Below, piece after piece: positions 21,368 through 30,234 of a stretch of DNA of 64,000 nt (position 1 is the first letter of the stretch; the number at the start of each line of letters is the position of its first letter). Where the stretch lies: assembly GCF_000238375.3 (NCBI RefSeq), contig NZ_AHBZ03000012.1, forward strand, positions 558,001 to 622,000, in the 5' to 3' direction. The notes beneath the pieces are model-generated. The model did no database searches, had not been told where the DNA came from, and saw nothing but the letters and a program-made list of their open reading frames with translations. The translations under genes were made by a program, and so were the position numbers. Source of the DNA: Pseudoalteromonas citrea (GTDB lineage Bacteria > Pseudomonadota > Gammaproteobacteria > Enterobacterales > Alteromonadaceae).

Positions 21368-22052
21368 TGCAGCTCCGCTCGTAACAAAACTAAGCTGGGA
21401 CAGTGACTTTTTTAAAAAAAAGATAGGGCAACTTAGCTTCCCTGCATCGAAGCCTAGTGACCCACCTCCGGCACTAACTGACTTTGATATAATTCAGTGT
21501 AAAGTGTCATCTGAAGATAGTGATAAAATAAACCTCCTCAACACGCTTAATTTTAAGTTTGTTGAGGGCGAAATGGATCTGAGTTTAGAATTAAATTTAA
21601 ACACTTTACAAACACAACTCTTCCCTTCAACAGAGCGAGACGTAGACGCACTAAAAAGTATCGCTCAAGAAGCTTTATTGCTATCTCGTTACCGTTCTCC
21701 TTGGTATGAGCCCAGTGCCCGCTCTGCACTTTATAAAACCTGGGTAGAAAAAGCACATTATGCGCAACATGACGATCTCTGCCTCGTAGAACGTAGGCAA
21801 GATTCAGTTGTTGGCTTTATCACGCTTAAAGTGCTTGGTCCCAAGGCTCGAATTGGCTTAATTGCAGTTAAGCCTGAACATCAAGGTATGGGAGTAGGCA
21901 GGCGTCTCTTGCAGCAAGCAATATCCTATTCGATTCAAAATGAATGTAACGAGCTAAATGTTGCTACTCAGTTATCAAATACAGTAGCCATTAACGCATA
22001 TCTAAAACAAGGTTTTTTACCTGAAAAAATTTCTTACTGGTTTTATAAATGA
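21357..22052 (+). CDS. wecD: dTDP-4-amino-4,6-dideoxy-D-galactose N-acetyltransferase (WecD-type)
   Basis: GNAT-family enzyme that acetylates the amino group of dTDP-Fuc4N to give dTDP-Fuc4NAc. The 231 residues have the WecD-like N-terminus [18 protein letters not shown] and a C-terminal GNAT core with the acetyl-CoA loop [18 protein letters not shown] (Q/RxxGxG/A). The ATG at 21357 follows GGA by eight bases; a TTG two codons earlier is the alternative. It overlaps the end of rfbA and its stop overlaps the wecE ATG by four bases, so all four genes are coupled. The N-terminal half is poorly conserved in this family. Confidence 0.85.
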   Translation: MGSDAAPLVTKLSWDSDFFKKKIGQLSFPASKPSDPPPALTDFDIIQCKVSSEDSDKINLLNTLNFKFVEGEMDLSLELNLNTLQTQLFPSTERDVDALKSIAQEALLLSRYRSPWYEPSARSALYKTWVEKAHYAQHDDLCLVERRQDSVVGFITLKVLGPKARIGLIAVKPEHQGMGVGRRLLQQAISYSIQNECNELNVATQLSNTVAINAYLKQGFLPEKISYWFYK

Positions 22053-23188
22053 TCCCTTTTAACAAACCCCCTGTAACAGGCCTAGAGCTCAGCTATATCG
22101 AGGAAGCAATAAAAAGTAACAAGTTATGTGGAGATGGAGGGTTTACTCGAAAAGTGAGTGAACTTATGGAGTCTAAATTCAACGCCCATAAAGTACTCCT
22201 CACACCATCCTGTACCGCTTCACTTGAACTTGCAGCTATTTTAATAGATGCTAGCGAAAATGATGAAATAATCATGCCTAGTTACACTTTTGTATCAACA
22301 GCAAACGCATTCGCATTGCGAGGGGCAAAAATTGTCTTCGTCGACGTTGACGCTGACACTATGAATTTGAGCATAGACGCAGTGCAACGCGCCATTACTT
22401 CGAAAACAAAAGCCATTGTTCCTGTCCATTATGCAGGCATCAGCTGTGATATGGATAAGCTCATGGCATTAGCTCAAAAAAATAACATTTGGGTAATCGA
22501 GGATGCCGCTCAAGGTGTCATGGCAAAGTACAAAACTGACTACCTAGGCACCATCGGCCATATTGGATGCTATAGCTTTCATGAAACAAAGAACTATACT
22601 TCAGGTGGTGAAGGGGGCGCATTACTGATAAATGATAAGGAATTGCTTCAACGGGCAGAAATTATCAGAGAGAAAGGCACGAATCGAAGCCAATTCTTTC
22701 GTGGTCACGTCGACAAATATACTTGGCAAGATATTGGGTCAAGTTACCTACCTTCAGAAATTCAAGCTGCTTATTTACTTGCCCAAATTGAAAATGCAGA
22801 AAACATTAACATGAAGAGGCTCTCAATATGGCAACAGTATTACGAAGCGCTAAAACCTCTTGAGCAAGCTGGCCATATAAAATTACCCTATATTCCAGCA
22901 TTCAGTACTCATAATGCACATATGTTTTTTATTAGGCTAAATAGTCAAGACATCAGAAGTAGCCTTATAGCGCATTGCAAAGCAGAAAATATATTAACCG
23001 TATTTCACTACATCCCACTGCACTCAAGCCCAGCAGGGAAGAAGTTTGGACGGTTACATGGTGAAGATAACAATACGACTATTGAATCAGAAAAATTGCT
23101 CCGACTGCCTCTTTTTTATAATCTAGAAAAGAATGAGGTGGAAAGTGTTATAAACTCTATTTTGCTATTCTTTAAAAAGAGCGATTAA
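22049..23188 (+). CDS. wecE: dTDP-4-amino-4,6-dideoxygalactose transaminase
   Basis: PLP-dependent sugar aminotransferase (DegT/DnrJ/EryC1 family) that converts dTDP-4-keto-6-deoxyglucose to dTDP-Fuc4N using glutamate. The 379 residues carry TPSCTASLELAA, MPSYTFVSTANAFALRGA, VIEDAAQGVMAKY and the PLP-lysine motif SFHETKNYTSGGEGGA, which matches the WecE/RffA subgroup closely. The last codons KKSD-stop are part of a palindromic terminator, and the stop overlaps that of the convergent wecF. Confidence 0.95.
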   Translation: MIPFNKPPVTGLELSYIEEAIKSNKLCGDGGFTRKVSELMESKFNAHKVLLTPSCTASLELAAILIDASENDEIIMPSYTFVSTANAFALRGAKIVFVDVDADTMNLSIDAVQRAITSKTKAIVPVHYAGISCDMDKLMALAQKNNIWVIEDAAQGVMAKYKTDYLGTIGHIGCYSFHETKNYTSGGEGGALLINDKELLQRAEIIREKGTNRSQFFRGHVDKYTWQDIGSSYLPSEIQAAYLLAQIENAENINMKRLSIWQQYYEALKPLEQAGHIKLPYIPAFSTHNAHMFFIRLNSQDIRSSLIAHCKAENILTVFHYIPLHSSPAGKKFGRLHGEDNNTTIESEKLLRLPLFYNLEKNEVESVINSILLFFKKSD

Positions 23189-23199
23189 TCGCTCTTTTT
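23174..23199. terminator. Bidirectional terminator inside the wecE and wecF stop regions
   Basis: A 26-bp perfect palindrome centred between 23186 and 23187: AAAAAGAGCGATT mirrored by its complement. It has A-tracts on one side and T-tracts on the other for both strands. It is entirely within coding sequence or stop codons of the two convergent genes, whose stops share TTAA at 23185-23188. Confidence 0.9.
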
Positions 23200-24324
23200 T
23201 AATAGCGCAAATATGTATAATAAAGCTTCGTCCCAAAGCTTTTTAGCTACGCGGTCTGAACAATACTCATTAATAATGCCTTGATTTTCAATCTTACGCT
23301 CATATGAATCCTGTTTTAGAGCCTGTAATTCAGCAATAGAGACTTGTGATAACTTTTCACTGTCACAAACTCTAAAGCCTAAAAGCTTTAAATGTTGGTT
23401 TGATAAAGTATCACTTCGAACAAAGACACTCTTACCCAGATATAGAAACTGATAGATATTTCCCATTGCTTGTTGTCTATTGTGGTAATAAATTGCTATA
23501 TCCACACCTGACAATAATTGGCTATAGTCATCAGGAGCCATAAAATCTCTGATTGGATAGAAATCATCAGAAAAGAGCGCCTCCCCTTGTTTAATAACAG
23601 CTTCTGTGTAGCAACTATCAACATTGGCATATGATAGAACACAAGTAACCTTAACACTTCCTCGCAAGTGCGATATCTGTTCAAGGATAGCTAAATGGTT
23701 ATTTTGAGGATCAGCTGAGTTACCTATCATAAGGTGTACTTTTTCATCTTGAACAATAACAGAATGTTCTGCTGTGATGTCCAGATAAGGAAGCGGATTT
23801 GGGTAGAGTGTTGAAAACTCAATTGCATTTGATTTATAAGTTAACTTTACCAAATCAACCTCTCCCTTGATCGGAGATGATATAAATGAAAAACGCTTAA
23901 TTATTGACTTTCTAAATTGCTCATTAAGCCATCCAGAAAAAGTTTTGGCCCTATTCTGGAAATAGTAAATATCACCGCCCCACGTCATCCAAAGGGTTTT
24001 TTCCCCGATAGAGAAAACCCTAAATATAGCAGCCAAAAAAATCAAGAACGGCCCTGTATAAAACAACCCATGAAATATATTTAAATCATATTGTTTACTT
24101 GTTAGCAGCTTACAAACGTCTATCCACTTGACCAACTTACCTCTATTATTCAAGTTAATAATATTAACCGAATTAAGCTGATTAAGGCTTTCATCTAAAC
24201 CTGATCCAGATACCAAACATATAAATGTATGGTTATAATCAGGTAACGCATGATTAGCAAACTCGACGTACTTACTATTATACTTGTCCGGTAACTTTGT
24301 CATTAAATGCAGTATATTCTTCAT
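23185..24324 (-). CDS. wecF: dTDP-Fuc4NAc : lipid II Fuc4NAc transferase (WecF-type, GT56)
   Basis: Adds Fuc4NAc to the lipid-linked GlcNAc-ManNAcA intermediate. The 379-residue protein has ILHLMTKLPDKY at the N-terminus, MTWGGDIYYFQNRA in the middle (compare the WGxDLY segment of WecF), MIGNSADPQNNH, and IAIYYHNRQQAMGNIYQFLYLGK near the C-terminus; these are hallmarks of the 4-alpha-L-fucosyltransferase family GT56. The ATG overlaps the stop of the flippase gene (ATGA). It lies opposite the operon that makes its sugar donor. Confidence 0.88.
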   Translation of the reverse strand: MKNILHLMTKLPDKYNSKYVEFANHALPDYNHTFICLVSGSGLDESLNQLNSVNIINLNNRGKLVKWIDVCKLLTSKQYDLNIFHGLFYTGPFLIFLAAIFRVFSIGEKTLWMTWGGDIYYFQNRAKTFSGWLNEQFRKSIIKRFSFISSPIKGEVDLVKLTYKSNAIEFSTLYPNPLPYLDITAEHSVIVQDEKVHLMIGNSADPQNNHLAILEQISHLRGSVKVTCVLSYANVDSCYTEAVIKQGEALFSDDFYPIRDFMAPDDYSQLLSGVDIAIYYHNRQQAMGNIYQFLYLGKSVFVRSDTLSNQHLKLLGFRVCDSEKLSQVSIAELQALKQDSYERKIENQGIINEYCSDRVAKKLWDEALLYIFALLKKSD

Positions 24325-25709
24325 GATACCTTGAAACTCTTTAATTCTTTAAAATATAAAAAGATAACCATCATAATTCCAATTAATGGTACGACAAAAA
24401 AATGTTCAAAAGCCTGAAAAGCATGTAACAATCCGCTCAAGAATACGATTAAAACTGTAAAGTATACCTTTGTAATAGCAAAGCGCTGCCATAAAAATCG
24501 AGAGGCTTCTGTTCTAGCAATAAAAAAGAGTAGAAACCCTGATGCTAAAGCAACGCCTGCTCCAAGCTCATAGTAGTCAGGGATCAAATAGTAAGCGACA
24601 CTGATACTAATTAAAACGGGAAACAATGTAATTGGAATTGACCAGTGCGTTTTTCTCTCAATATTAACACCTACTACGGTTGTTTCAGAAAGCGTGTAAA
24701 AAAGCGGATACATTGCACACAGAGGTAAAACAAAAACAACCTGAGAGTAGGAATGAGGCAAAATAAACGTTAAGAGAGGGGAGAATAATAACAAAGTAAA
24801 AAATGCAATTGCCAATACAAATGTACTCATATTTATAACTTTAGAAAAAGCACTAACATCTACACCATCTTTGTTCCACTGATAAACCTTTGGCGTCCAT
24901 ATTGTCGAAAACACCTGCTGTAATACCCCCATCACTGCCGCAAAACTTAATGCAACAGAGTACACACCAACACTTTCAACTGAACCATATTCAGCTAACA
25001 TAAATCGGTCAACTGAAATCAATAGCCAAAACGCGAAACCCGATATCACCAAAGGTAAACCAAAGCGGCAACTTTGTAATACAATCACTTTAGAATAAGG
25101 TGTGAAAAATGCAGAATATAAGACTTTTCTGCATAACCAAATAGCTATAGCAGCACTAAAAACCAATGCTGAGGAAAAAACACCAATAGCAGATGTTGTG
25201 TCTGTAGGAAGTTCAAATAAAAAAACAAACAACAACCCGAAAAGTATTGCTGCCTTTGACATAATTTGTAATACAGAGAAAGCAATTGCTTGCTCTTTCA
25301 TACGTATTATTAATGAACAAAAACGATAAAAAATCGAGAAAACAATAGCCATTGTTACCAATATGGCTATCACCAATTTATTATCATTAGCCTTTAGAGC
25401 CAGGGGGACCCAATAAGAGAAGCTAGCTACAAGTAATATAAATATAACAATCAGTAATCCAAATACAGGCAGTAATAAGCTCTTTAGTAATTGTTTTGAG
25501 TTCGTTGATTCAGCGTATTCCCTTACGTAAGCTTGATCAAAACCAAGGGTTAACACCAAACATGCACCGGCAACTAAGGAATTAAAAAGCGCCACCTGAC
25601 CAACAACATACTTTGGAAAAAGCCACGCGAGTAGAGGAACAGTAATAAGCCCCAACCCTGACGCCATGATAGGCCCAGCTGCAAAAGATAAGATCGTTTT
25701 TAATTTCAT
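24321..25709 (-). CDS. wzx: Wzx-type lipid-linked oligosaccharide flippase
   Basis: Integral membrane protein of 462 residues with about twelve to fourteen hydrophobic segments spread over its whole length. The MOP/PST-family N-terminus is ILSFAAGPIMASGLGLITVPLLAWLF, and SVDRFMLAEYGSVESVGVYSVA sits in the middle, a conserved feature of polysaccharide flippases. It is translationally coupled to wecF and sits between wecF and wecA, so it probably flips the ECA-like trisaccharide-lipid. Confidence 0.85.
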   Translation of the reverse strand: MKLKTILSFAAGPIMASGLGLITVPLLAWLFPKYVVGQVALFNSLVAGACLVLTLGFDQAYVREYAESTNSKQLLKSLLLPVFGLLIVIFILLVASFSYWVPLALKANDNKLVIAILVTMAIVFSIFYRFCSLIIRMKEQAIAFSVLQIMSKAAILFGLLFVFLFELPTDTTSAIGVFSSALVFSAAIAIWLCRKVLYSAFFTPYSKVIVLQSCRFGLPLVISGFAFWLLISVDRFMLAEYGSVESVGVYSVALSFAAVMGVLQQVFSTIWTPKVYQWNKDGVDVSAFSKVINMSTFVLAIAFFTLLLFSPLLTFILPHSYSQVVFVLPLCAMYPLFYTLSETTVVGVNIERKTHWSIPITLFPVLISISVAYYLIPDYYELGAGVALASGFLLFFIARTEASRFLWQRFAITKVYFTVLIVFLSGLLHAFQAFEHFFVVPLIGIMMVIFLYFKELKSFKVS

Positions 25710-25817
25710 TAAGTTCTAGTTATTTCGGGCTAAAAATCGACTATATGGTCAGTATTTAACGCAACAATAGGGCTGCAAAGCTGAATGTCACCATTCTATC
25801 TCAAGCAGTTAAATAGA

Positions 25818-26894
25818 CTATCTATACTTAGTCGTAATATTGAAGTACTTTCTAATTCGTACCGTTATACGCCAAATGTGGCTCATGAAATAATAGTAAG
25901 TACACGTTGCGACAACAAAAAGCCAGAACATTACATAATGTGGTATTTCAAGTACTTCAGCGCTAATACCAAAGGAAGCTAACAACAATGCAAACAAGCA
26001 TATTGCTATAAGCGCATGCTTAGGGCTTAGCCCTAAGCGCATTAAAATATGATGAAGATGCTCTCTATCAGGTTTGAACGGAGACTGCCCTTTTTTAATG
26101 CGGCGGCAAATAGTAGAAATAGCATCCATGATAGGGACAGCAGCAACCCACAATCCCGTTACAGGGCTAAATGCAATGTCGTTACCTTGTGAGCCTTCGA
26201 TTAACATCCAAACAACCGTAAAGCCAATTACCGTACTGCCCGCATCACCCATAAATACTTTAAATCGCTGCCCCAGCGGAACCCCTAAGTTCATCAAAAT
26301 ATATGGGATAGTCGCGGCCACAATCACTAAACAAAGCAACCCGCTATCCACATCGCCAGCAATATAAAATAACAAGCACATTGAACCAAATGTGACTGTC
26401 GCAATACCACCCAATAGTCCATCAATACCATCAATCATATTAAAACAATTAACAGCCCCAATAACGGCAATTACAGTTAAAATAGCGCCAAACAATCCCA
26501 GTTGAATGTCAAAAGGCCCAAAAACGTTAGGTAATGCTGTAAGCTGTAAATCTGCCAGATACATCATGGCGAAAGTCATCAAAAGCTGTACAATTAATCT
26601 CAACTTAAAACTAACATCAAAATAGTCATCCAAAACTCCCAAAGCCAATAAAGCTAAGGCGCAGAAAACATAAACAGATGATGATGTTAACGCAGACGGG
26701 GAAATCGCGACAAAACTGAGTACAACGATGAAAATAGCAAGCCCTCCAACTAGTGGGATCTCGCCTTGATGCGCTTTTCGATTAGTCGGTACATCGACTA
26801 AGTTAATAATTTTCGCTACTTTTCGAAACACAAACAAACTGACGAATGAGCTTAAAAATATAGCAATCGTTGTAATTAAAAGAATATCGTTCAT
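25818..26894 (-). CDS. wecA: Undecaprenyl-phosphate GlcNAc-1-phosphate transferase
   Basis: Starts lipid-linked glycan assembly by moving GlcNAc-1-P from UDP-GlcNAc to undecaprenyl phosphate. The 358-residue polytopic protein has LVDVPTNRKAHQGEIPLVGG, LGVLDDYFDVSFKLRL, NCFNMIDGIDGLLGG, FMGDAGSTVIGF and DREHLHHILMRLGLSP, the ordered motifs of the WecA branch of the MraY/WecA family. The ATG at 26894 aligns with known WecA N-termini; a GTG three codons upstream is possible. It is separated from wzx by 108 bp. Confidence 0.95.
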   Translation of the reverse strand: MNDILLITTIAIFLSSFVSLFVFRKVAKIINLVDVPTNRKAHQGEIPLVGGLAIFIVVLSFVAISPSALTSSSVYVFCALALLALGVLDDYFDVSFKLRLIVQLLMTFAMMYLADLQLTALPNVFGPFDIQLGLFGAILTVIAVIGAVNCFNMIDGIDGLLGGIATVTFGSMCLLFYIAGDVDSGLLCLVIVAATIPYILMNLGVPLGQRFKVFMGDAGSTVIGFTVVWMLIEGSQGNDIAFSPVTGLWVAAVPIMDAISTICRRIKKGQSPFKPDREHLHHILMRLGLSPKHALIAICLFALLLASFGISAEVLEIPHYVMFWLFVVATCTYYYFMSHIWRITVRIRKYFNITTKYR

Positions 26895-27267
26895 ATAGAC
26901 CACGGAAAGAAGTATCTACACTAGTAAAATATGAACTTCACCAGCACGTAAGATTTATCAAAGTGATTCTACCAACTTCCGAGAACCCTTGCCAATACAC
27001 AAATACAAAAAATAACAATTTCAGCGTTTTTTATCACACTATAATGAAAATTAATGACAAAATGCGGTCTTTTTATTGTTTGCTTCTCTATTTCACATTC
27101 TGGCTTTAAAAAATCTATACGGTACAAGCTAAGGTATTTTCCTGATTACTATGCTATCCTACGTAGCTAACTATGGAATATATCGATTTGCTAAAATTAG
27201 AAACTTCCATTATTGATATGGCTTTTGCCAATTCGCACTTCGTAGACAATAAAAACGTATTCCTCAC
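26895..27267. other. Divergent intergenic region between wecA and sulfotransferase
   Basis: 373 bp, AT-rich, no gene seen. It must hold promoters in both directions. A plus-strand TATAAT hexamer occurs near 27041, and a TTGCTA/TATTGA pair with 17-bp spacing near 27187-27215. Both are weak calls. Confidence 0.4.
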
Positions 27268-28146
27268 ATGCTAAAAAAATTCGTAAAAACAACATTCAAT
27301 CAGTTTGGCCTTCACCCCACTCTAGCTAAAATCACAAACAAACCTTTAGAAACAAATACGGCATTTATCCACATTGCAAAGTGCGGTGGTATCTCGATTG
27401 ATAATGCATTGCGGCAGCAATTGGCAACTCCCAATTGCTCTAGGCTGTGTAGAGATACGAGTATCGCAGCAAGCATCGCAGGCTTTAACAAGCCTTTAGT
27501 CACAATAAATGATAGCTGTGACTTTGCAGCTCATCACCTAAAACAACTTCAAGGTACACTTGATTACTTCCTGTCTTTGCAGCGCCCATATGTTAGTGGT
27601 CATTGGGGGGCAAATGAAACACTGCTGAGTAAATATAAGCATGTGAGATTCATAACAATGCTCAGAGAACCTTCATCTCGATTAAGGTCAAACTACATAT
27701 TTAATAAACTGACTAATACTTCAGCTATCATGCCACCAAATAATTTGCATACTGATAATATTATTGCCGAAGCCAATGAACTACTCTTTGGCATTAGGGG
27801 TTGGCAAATGGCTAATACACAAACTGCTTTTATTTGTGGTCGTTACCCAAAAGACAGCCAAGATGCCCATCAACTTACGCCTCAGTTTGCAAAAAACATA
27901 GCAAAATTTGAGCTGGTGGGTGTGCTCGAAGAGCTTCGCGCTTTTGAAGCTAAGTTTCAAAGGATTTTTAACCGCACATTAGATATTAAATCGAGAAATA
28001 ATACACAAAGCCTCGTAACCCCAGAAAACCTTCAAGTACAAACCACACTAACCGACTATTTTGATCAACCTAAAATCAAACGGCACATAGCACAGCTTTG
28101 CGAAGCTGAATTACGTAAATATGAAGCTGCTCGGCAAGTACTGTAA
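27268..28146 (+). CDS. Sulfotransferase family protein (likely carbohydrate sulfotransferase)
   Basis: 292 residues. The N-terminal PAPS-binding P-loop is FIHIAKCGGISIDNAL (residues 31-46), resembling the 5'-phosphosulfate loop HIPKTGG of the Sulfotransfer_2 group. The 3'-phosphate motif is REPSSRLRSNY near residue 133. The GHWGANE stretch resembles the GH motif in carbohydrate sulfotransferases. It would sulfate a polysaccharide, probably in the cytoplasm on a lipid-linked or nucleotide-linked acceptor. Its stop overlaps the start of the flippase behind it (TAATG). Substrate unknown. Confidence 0.75.
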   Translation: MLKKFVKTTFNQFGLHPTLAKITNKPLETNTAFIHIAKCGGISIDNALRQQLATPNCSRLCRDTSIAASIAGFNKPLVTINDSCDFAAHHLKQLQGTLDYFLSLQRPYVSGHWGANETLLSKYKHVRFITMLREPSSRLRSNYIFNKLTNTSAIMPPNNLHTDNIIAEANELLFGIRGWQMANTQTAFICGRYPKDSQDAHQLTPQFAKNIAKFELVGVLEELRAFEAKFQRIFNRTLDIKSRNNTQSLVTPENLQVQTTLTDYFDQPKIKRHIAQLCEAELRKYEAARQVL

Positions 28147-29408
28147 TGAAACACGCTAATTGGGTAAATAGCGCATTATTAATCACAGAGCGATTCATTA
28201 TTTTAGCCATTAGCTTTGTCAATAGCATTTTACTTGCTAGATATGCCGGCCCGGAGTTGTTTGGTTCGTATTCGATTATTATTGCCTTTGGTTCCTTATT
28301 TTTAATATTTACTCAAATGGGCCTCAACAATATTTGTGGTAAGTATTTTTCTTTGTATCCGAATAATCGGGAACACTACTTGCGTTCAGCCATTTTCATT
28401 CGAGTCAGCTGCGCTATCTTAATTTTACCCATAGCACTGGTTGTCGCGCTTGTAAATTTTGAGCAAAAGCAAGCTTGGCTTTGTGCTTTTTTAATCGCCT
28501 TACAAGTTGGCAATGCTCTCAATATTATAGAGTTTTATTTTCTTTCAAAAAAGCAAGTACTTAAAACATTGCTAATGAGAGTCACGGTGCAGTTCACCGC
28601 TAAATTGCTGTTATTAATTGCAATCATAACGGAACAATCAATGGTCGTCTGGGTTTTTCTGACGGGCTTAGAATACATCCTCATAGGCCTTGGTTACTTG
28701 CTACTGTATCGATATCAAAAAAATTCGCTCCAGCAAAGCGCCAGTTCAAGGTCCATGCAACTTACTGCAAAAAGGCTACTATACCAAAGTAAATGGCTCG
28801 TACTATCGGGTTTGGCCGCTGTGATATATCTTAAAATAGACCAGATTATGCTAGGGAGTATGCTGGGGGCAGAAGACGTTGCTTACTATGCTGCTGCTGC
28901 AAAGCTATCTGAGTTTTGGTATGTACTGCCAGCGTTAGTGGCAAACGTTCTGATGCCTAAATTGGTGCATTTATACAAAAATGCACGAGAGAAGTACTGG
29001 CTTCTAAAACGACAACTCTTTATAGTCTCTAGTGTCATTGCAATACTACTCATCTTTACCACGCAACTCTTTGCAGATACTGCAATAACATTAATCTATG
29101 GGGCCGATTACCAACCAAGTGTAATGATTTTACAAATCCATATTATCGGATGTTTATTCATATTCAACCGGGCATTTTTGAGTAAATGGTTTGTGCTCTC
29201 CAGTAATTATCCTCTGAGCTTACAAAGCCAATGCGCTGGGGCCATATGTAATATTATACTTAACTTATTCTTAATCCCTCTTTACGGGGGGGTAGGGGCA
29301 GCTATTGCCAGTGTGATCGCATACTTTTTTGCGACGGTTGGCTTTTTCGGCTTTAGCGTCAGTGCAAGAGCTGCACTTCGTAAGTCAAGCGCTCATCAGC
29401 AAATATAA
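28146..29408 (+). CDS. Polysaccharide flippase (second Wzx-type MOP protein)
   Basis: 420 residues, about twelve membrane segments. The N-terminus ILLARYAGPELFGSYSIIIAFGSLF and the internal IDQIMLGSMLGAEDVAYYAAAAKLSEFW are typical of PST/MOP flippases. It is coupled to the sulfotransferase. It is the second flippase in the window besides wzx at 24321, which suggests two different lipid-linked glycans. After it come 151 bp without a gene. Confidence 0.85.
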   Translation: MKHANWVNSALLITERFIILAISFVNSILLARYAGPELFGSYSIIIAFGSLFLIFTQMGLNNICGKYFSLYPNNREHYLRSAIFIRVSCAILILPIALVVALVNFEQKQAWLCAFLIALQVGNALNIIEFYFLSKKQVLKTLLMRVTVQFTAKLLLLIAIITEQSMVVWVFLTGLEYILIGLGYLLLYRYQKNSLQQSASSRSMQLTAKRLLYQSKWLVLSGLAAVIYLKIDQIMLGSMLGAEDVAYYAAAAKLSEFWYVLPALVANVLMPKLVHLYKNAREKYWLLKRQLFIVSSVIAILLIFTTQLFADTAITLIYGADYQPSVMILQIHIIGCLFIFNRAFLSKWFVLSSNYPLSLQSQCAGAICNIILNLFLIPLYGGVGAAIASVIAYFFATVGFFGFSVSARAALRKSSAHQQI

Positions 29409-29559
29409 TATATCGCTCACACTAGTATTTTTGTAAAGCTGCGTCATTATAAAACCCGTAATGGTGATCGCAAGTATCAGTGCAACATGACTTTTAAGTC
29501 ATATCATTACCCACTAAGTAACAAAGTCTCAAAACTCTCTTTACGGTTTAATTAGGCAA

Positions 29560-30120
29560 TTATAAATTGGCAGCTATTGTTTTTACCAGTGCTCTGTATT
29601 TACCATTTACCGTATCATCAATTAAAATATTGCCACTAACGGACACCGTGAGTGCTGTATTTTTAAAAAAATCTAGCCATGTAATATTATAAATAACCTG
29701 CTCGTTACCACCCAGCGTTGCTGAAATAACATACTCCTGGTGCGCTTCATTGCCTCTATAAACTGCTTTGTCATCACCAACAAGCGTCAGGCTAATATCG
29801 GTTGCCTTACGTTGAACAAAACCTTTTGTGATCGAGTTAAGTAAACCATACCATTCCTCCTTTGAGCCTGTATATTTCACTCCCTCCAGCTTTTGACAAG
29901 TTATGTTGATTGCCATAACTGCCGCGTGGGGTTTAACTGTCTCTTGGCTTACCCAGCGCTCTAGGTGCATTTTTTTATCTCCCGAAAGGGGGATTATTTG
30001 CTTATTGCTATCAGTATTAAGTAGCTTTACTGGCACGTTGCAGTTATTTGCCTGTACAAATGCAGAGAATAAACATGCAATACTACTTAGTATCATATAC
30101 TTCAAGATAATGACCCTCAC
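29560..30120 (-). CDS. Uncharacterised secreted protein
   Basis: 186 residues, family not recognised. The N-terminus has a hydrophobic stretch (YMILSSIACLFSAFVQA) that reads as a signal peptide cleaved before NNCNV. The mature part is about 160 residues with two cysteines (NCNV and NITCQK) that could form a disulfide. The start is uncertain: GTG at 30120 (AGG about six bases before) or ATG at 30096. It lies downstream of the slr4-like gene on the same strand, with a strong terminator between them, and convergent to the flippase. It could belong to the S-layer/T2SS region, but there is no direct evidence. Confidence 0.6.
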   Translation of the reverse strand: MRVIILKYMILSSIACLFSAFVQANNCNVPVKLLNTDSNKQIIPLSGDKKMHLERWVSQETVKPHAAVMAINITCQKLEGVKYTGSKEEWYGLLNSITKGFVQRKATDISLTLVGDDKAVYRGNEAHQEYVISATLGGNEQVIYNITWLDFFKNTALTVSVSGNILIDDTVNGKYRALVKTIAANL

Positions 30121-30184
30121 TATAAACCTAACCTCGCAGAATACGATGTTAGCCTGAATTTTTATAAATCATTTTAATTTTGAA

Positions 30185-30216
30185 TAAAAAAAACCCAGCA
30201 TAAGCTGGGCTTTTTT
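30185..30216. terminator. Rho-independent terminator of the S-layer-like gene
   Basis: CCCAGC (30194-30199), ATAA loop, GCTGGG (30204-30209), flanked by an A-tract on the left and a T-tract on the right. On the minus strand the stem is followed by eight T. It lies 18 bp after the stop of the gene at 30235. Confidence 0.88.
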
Positions 30217-30234
30217 AAAGGGTAAGTATATTAA

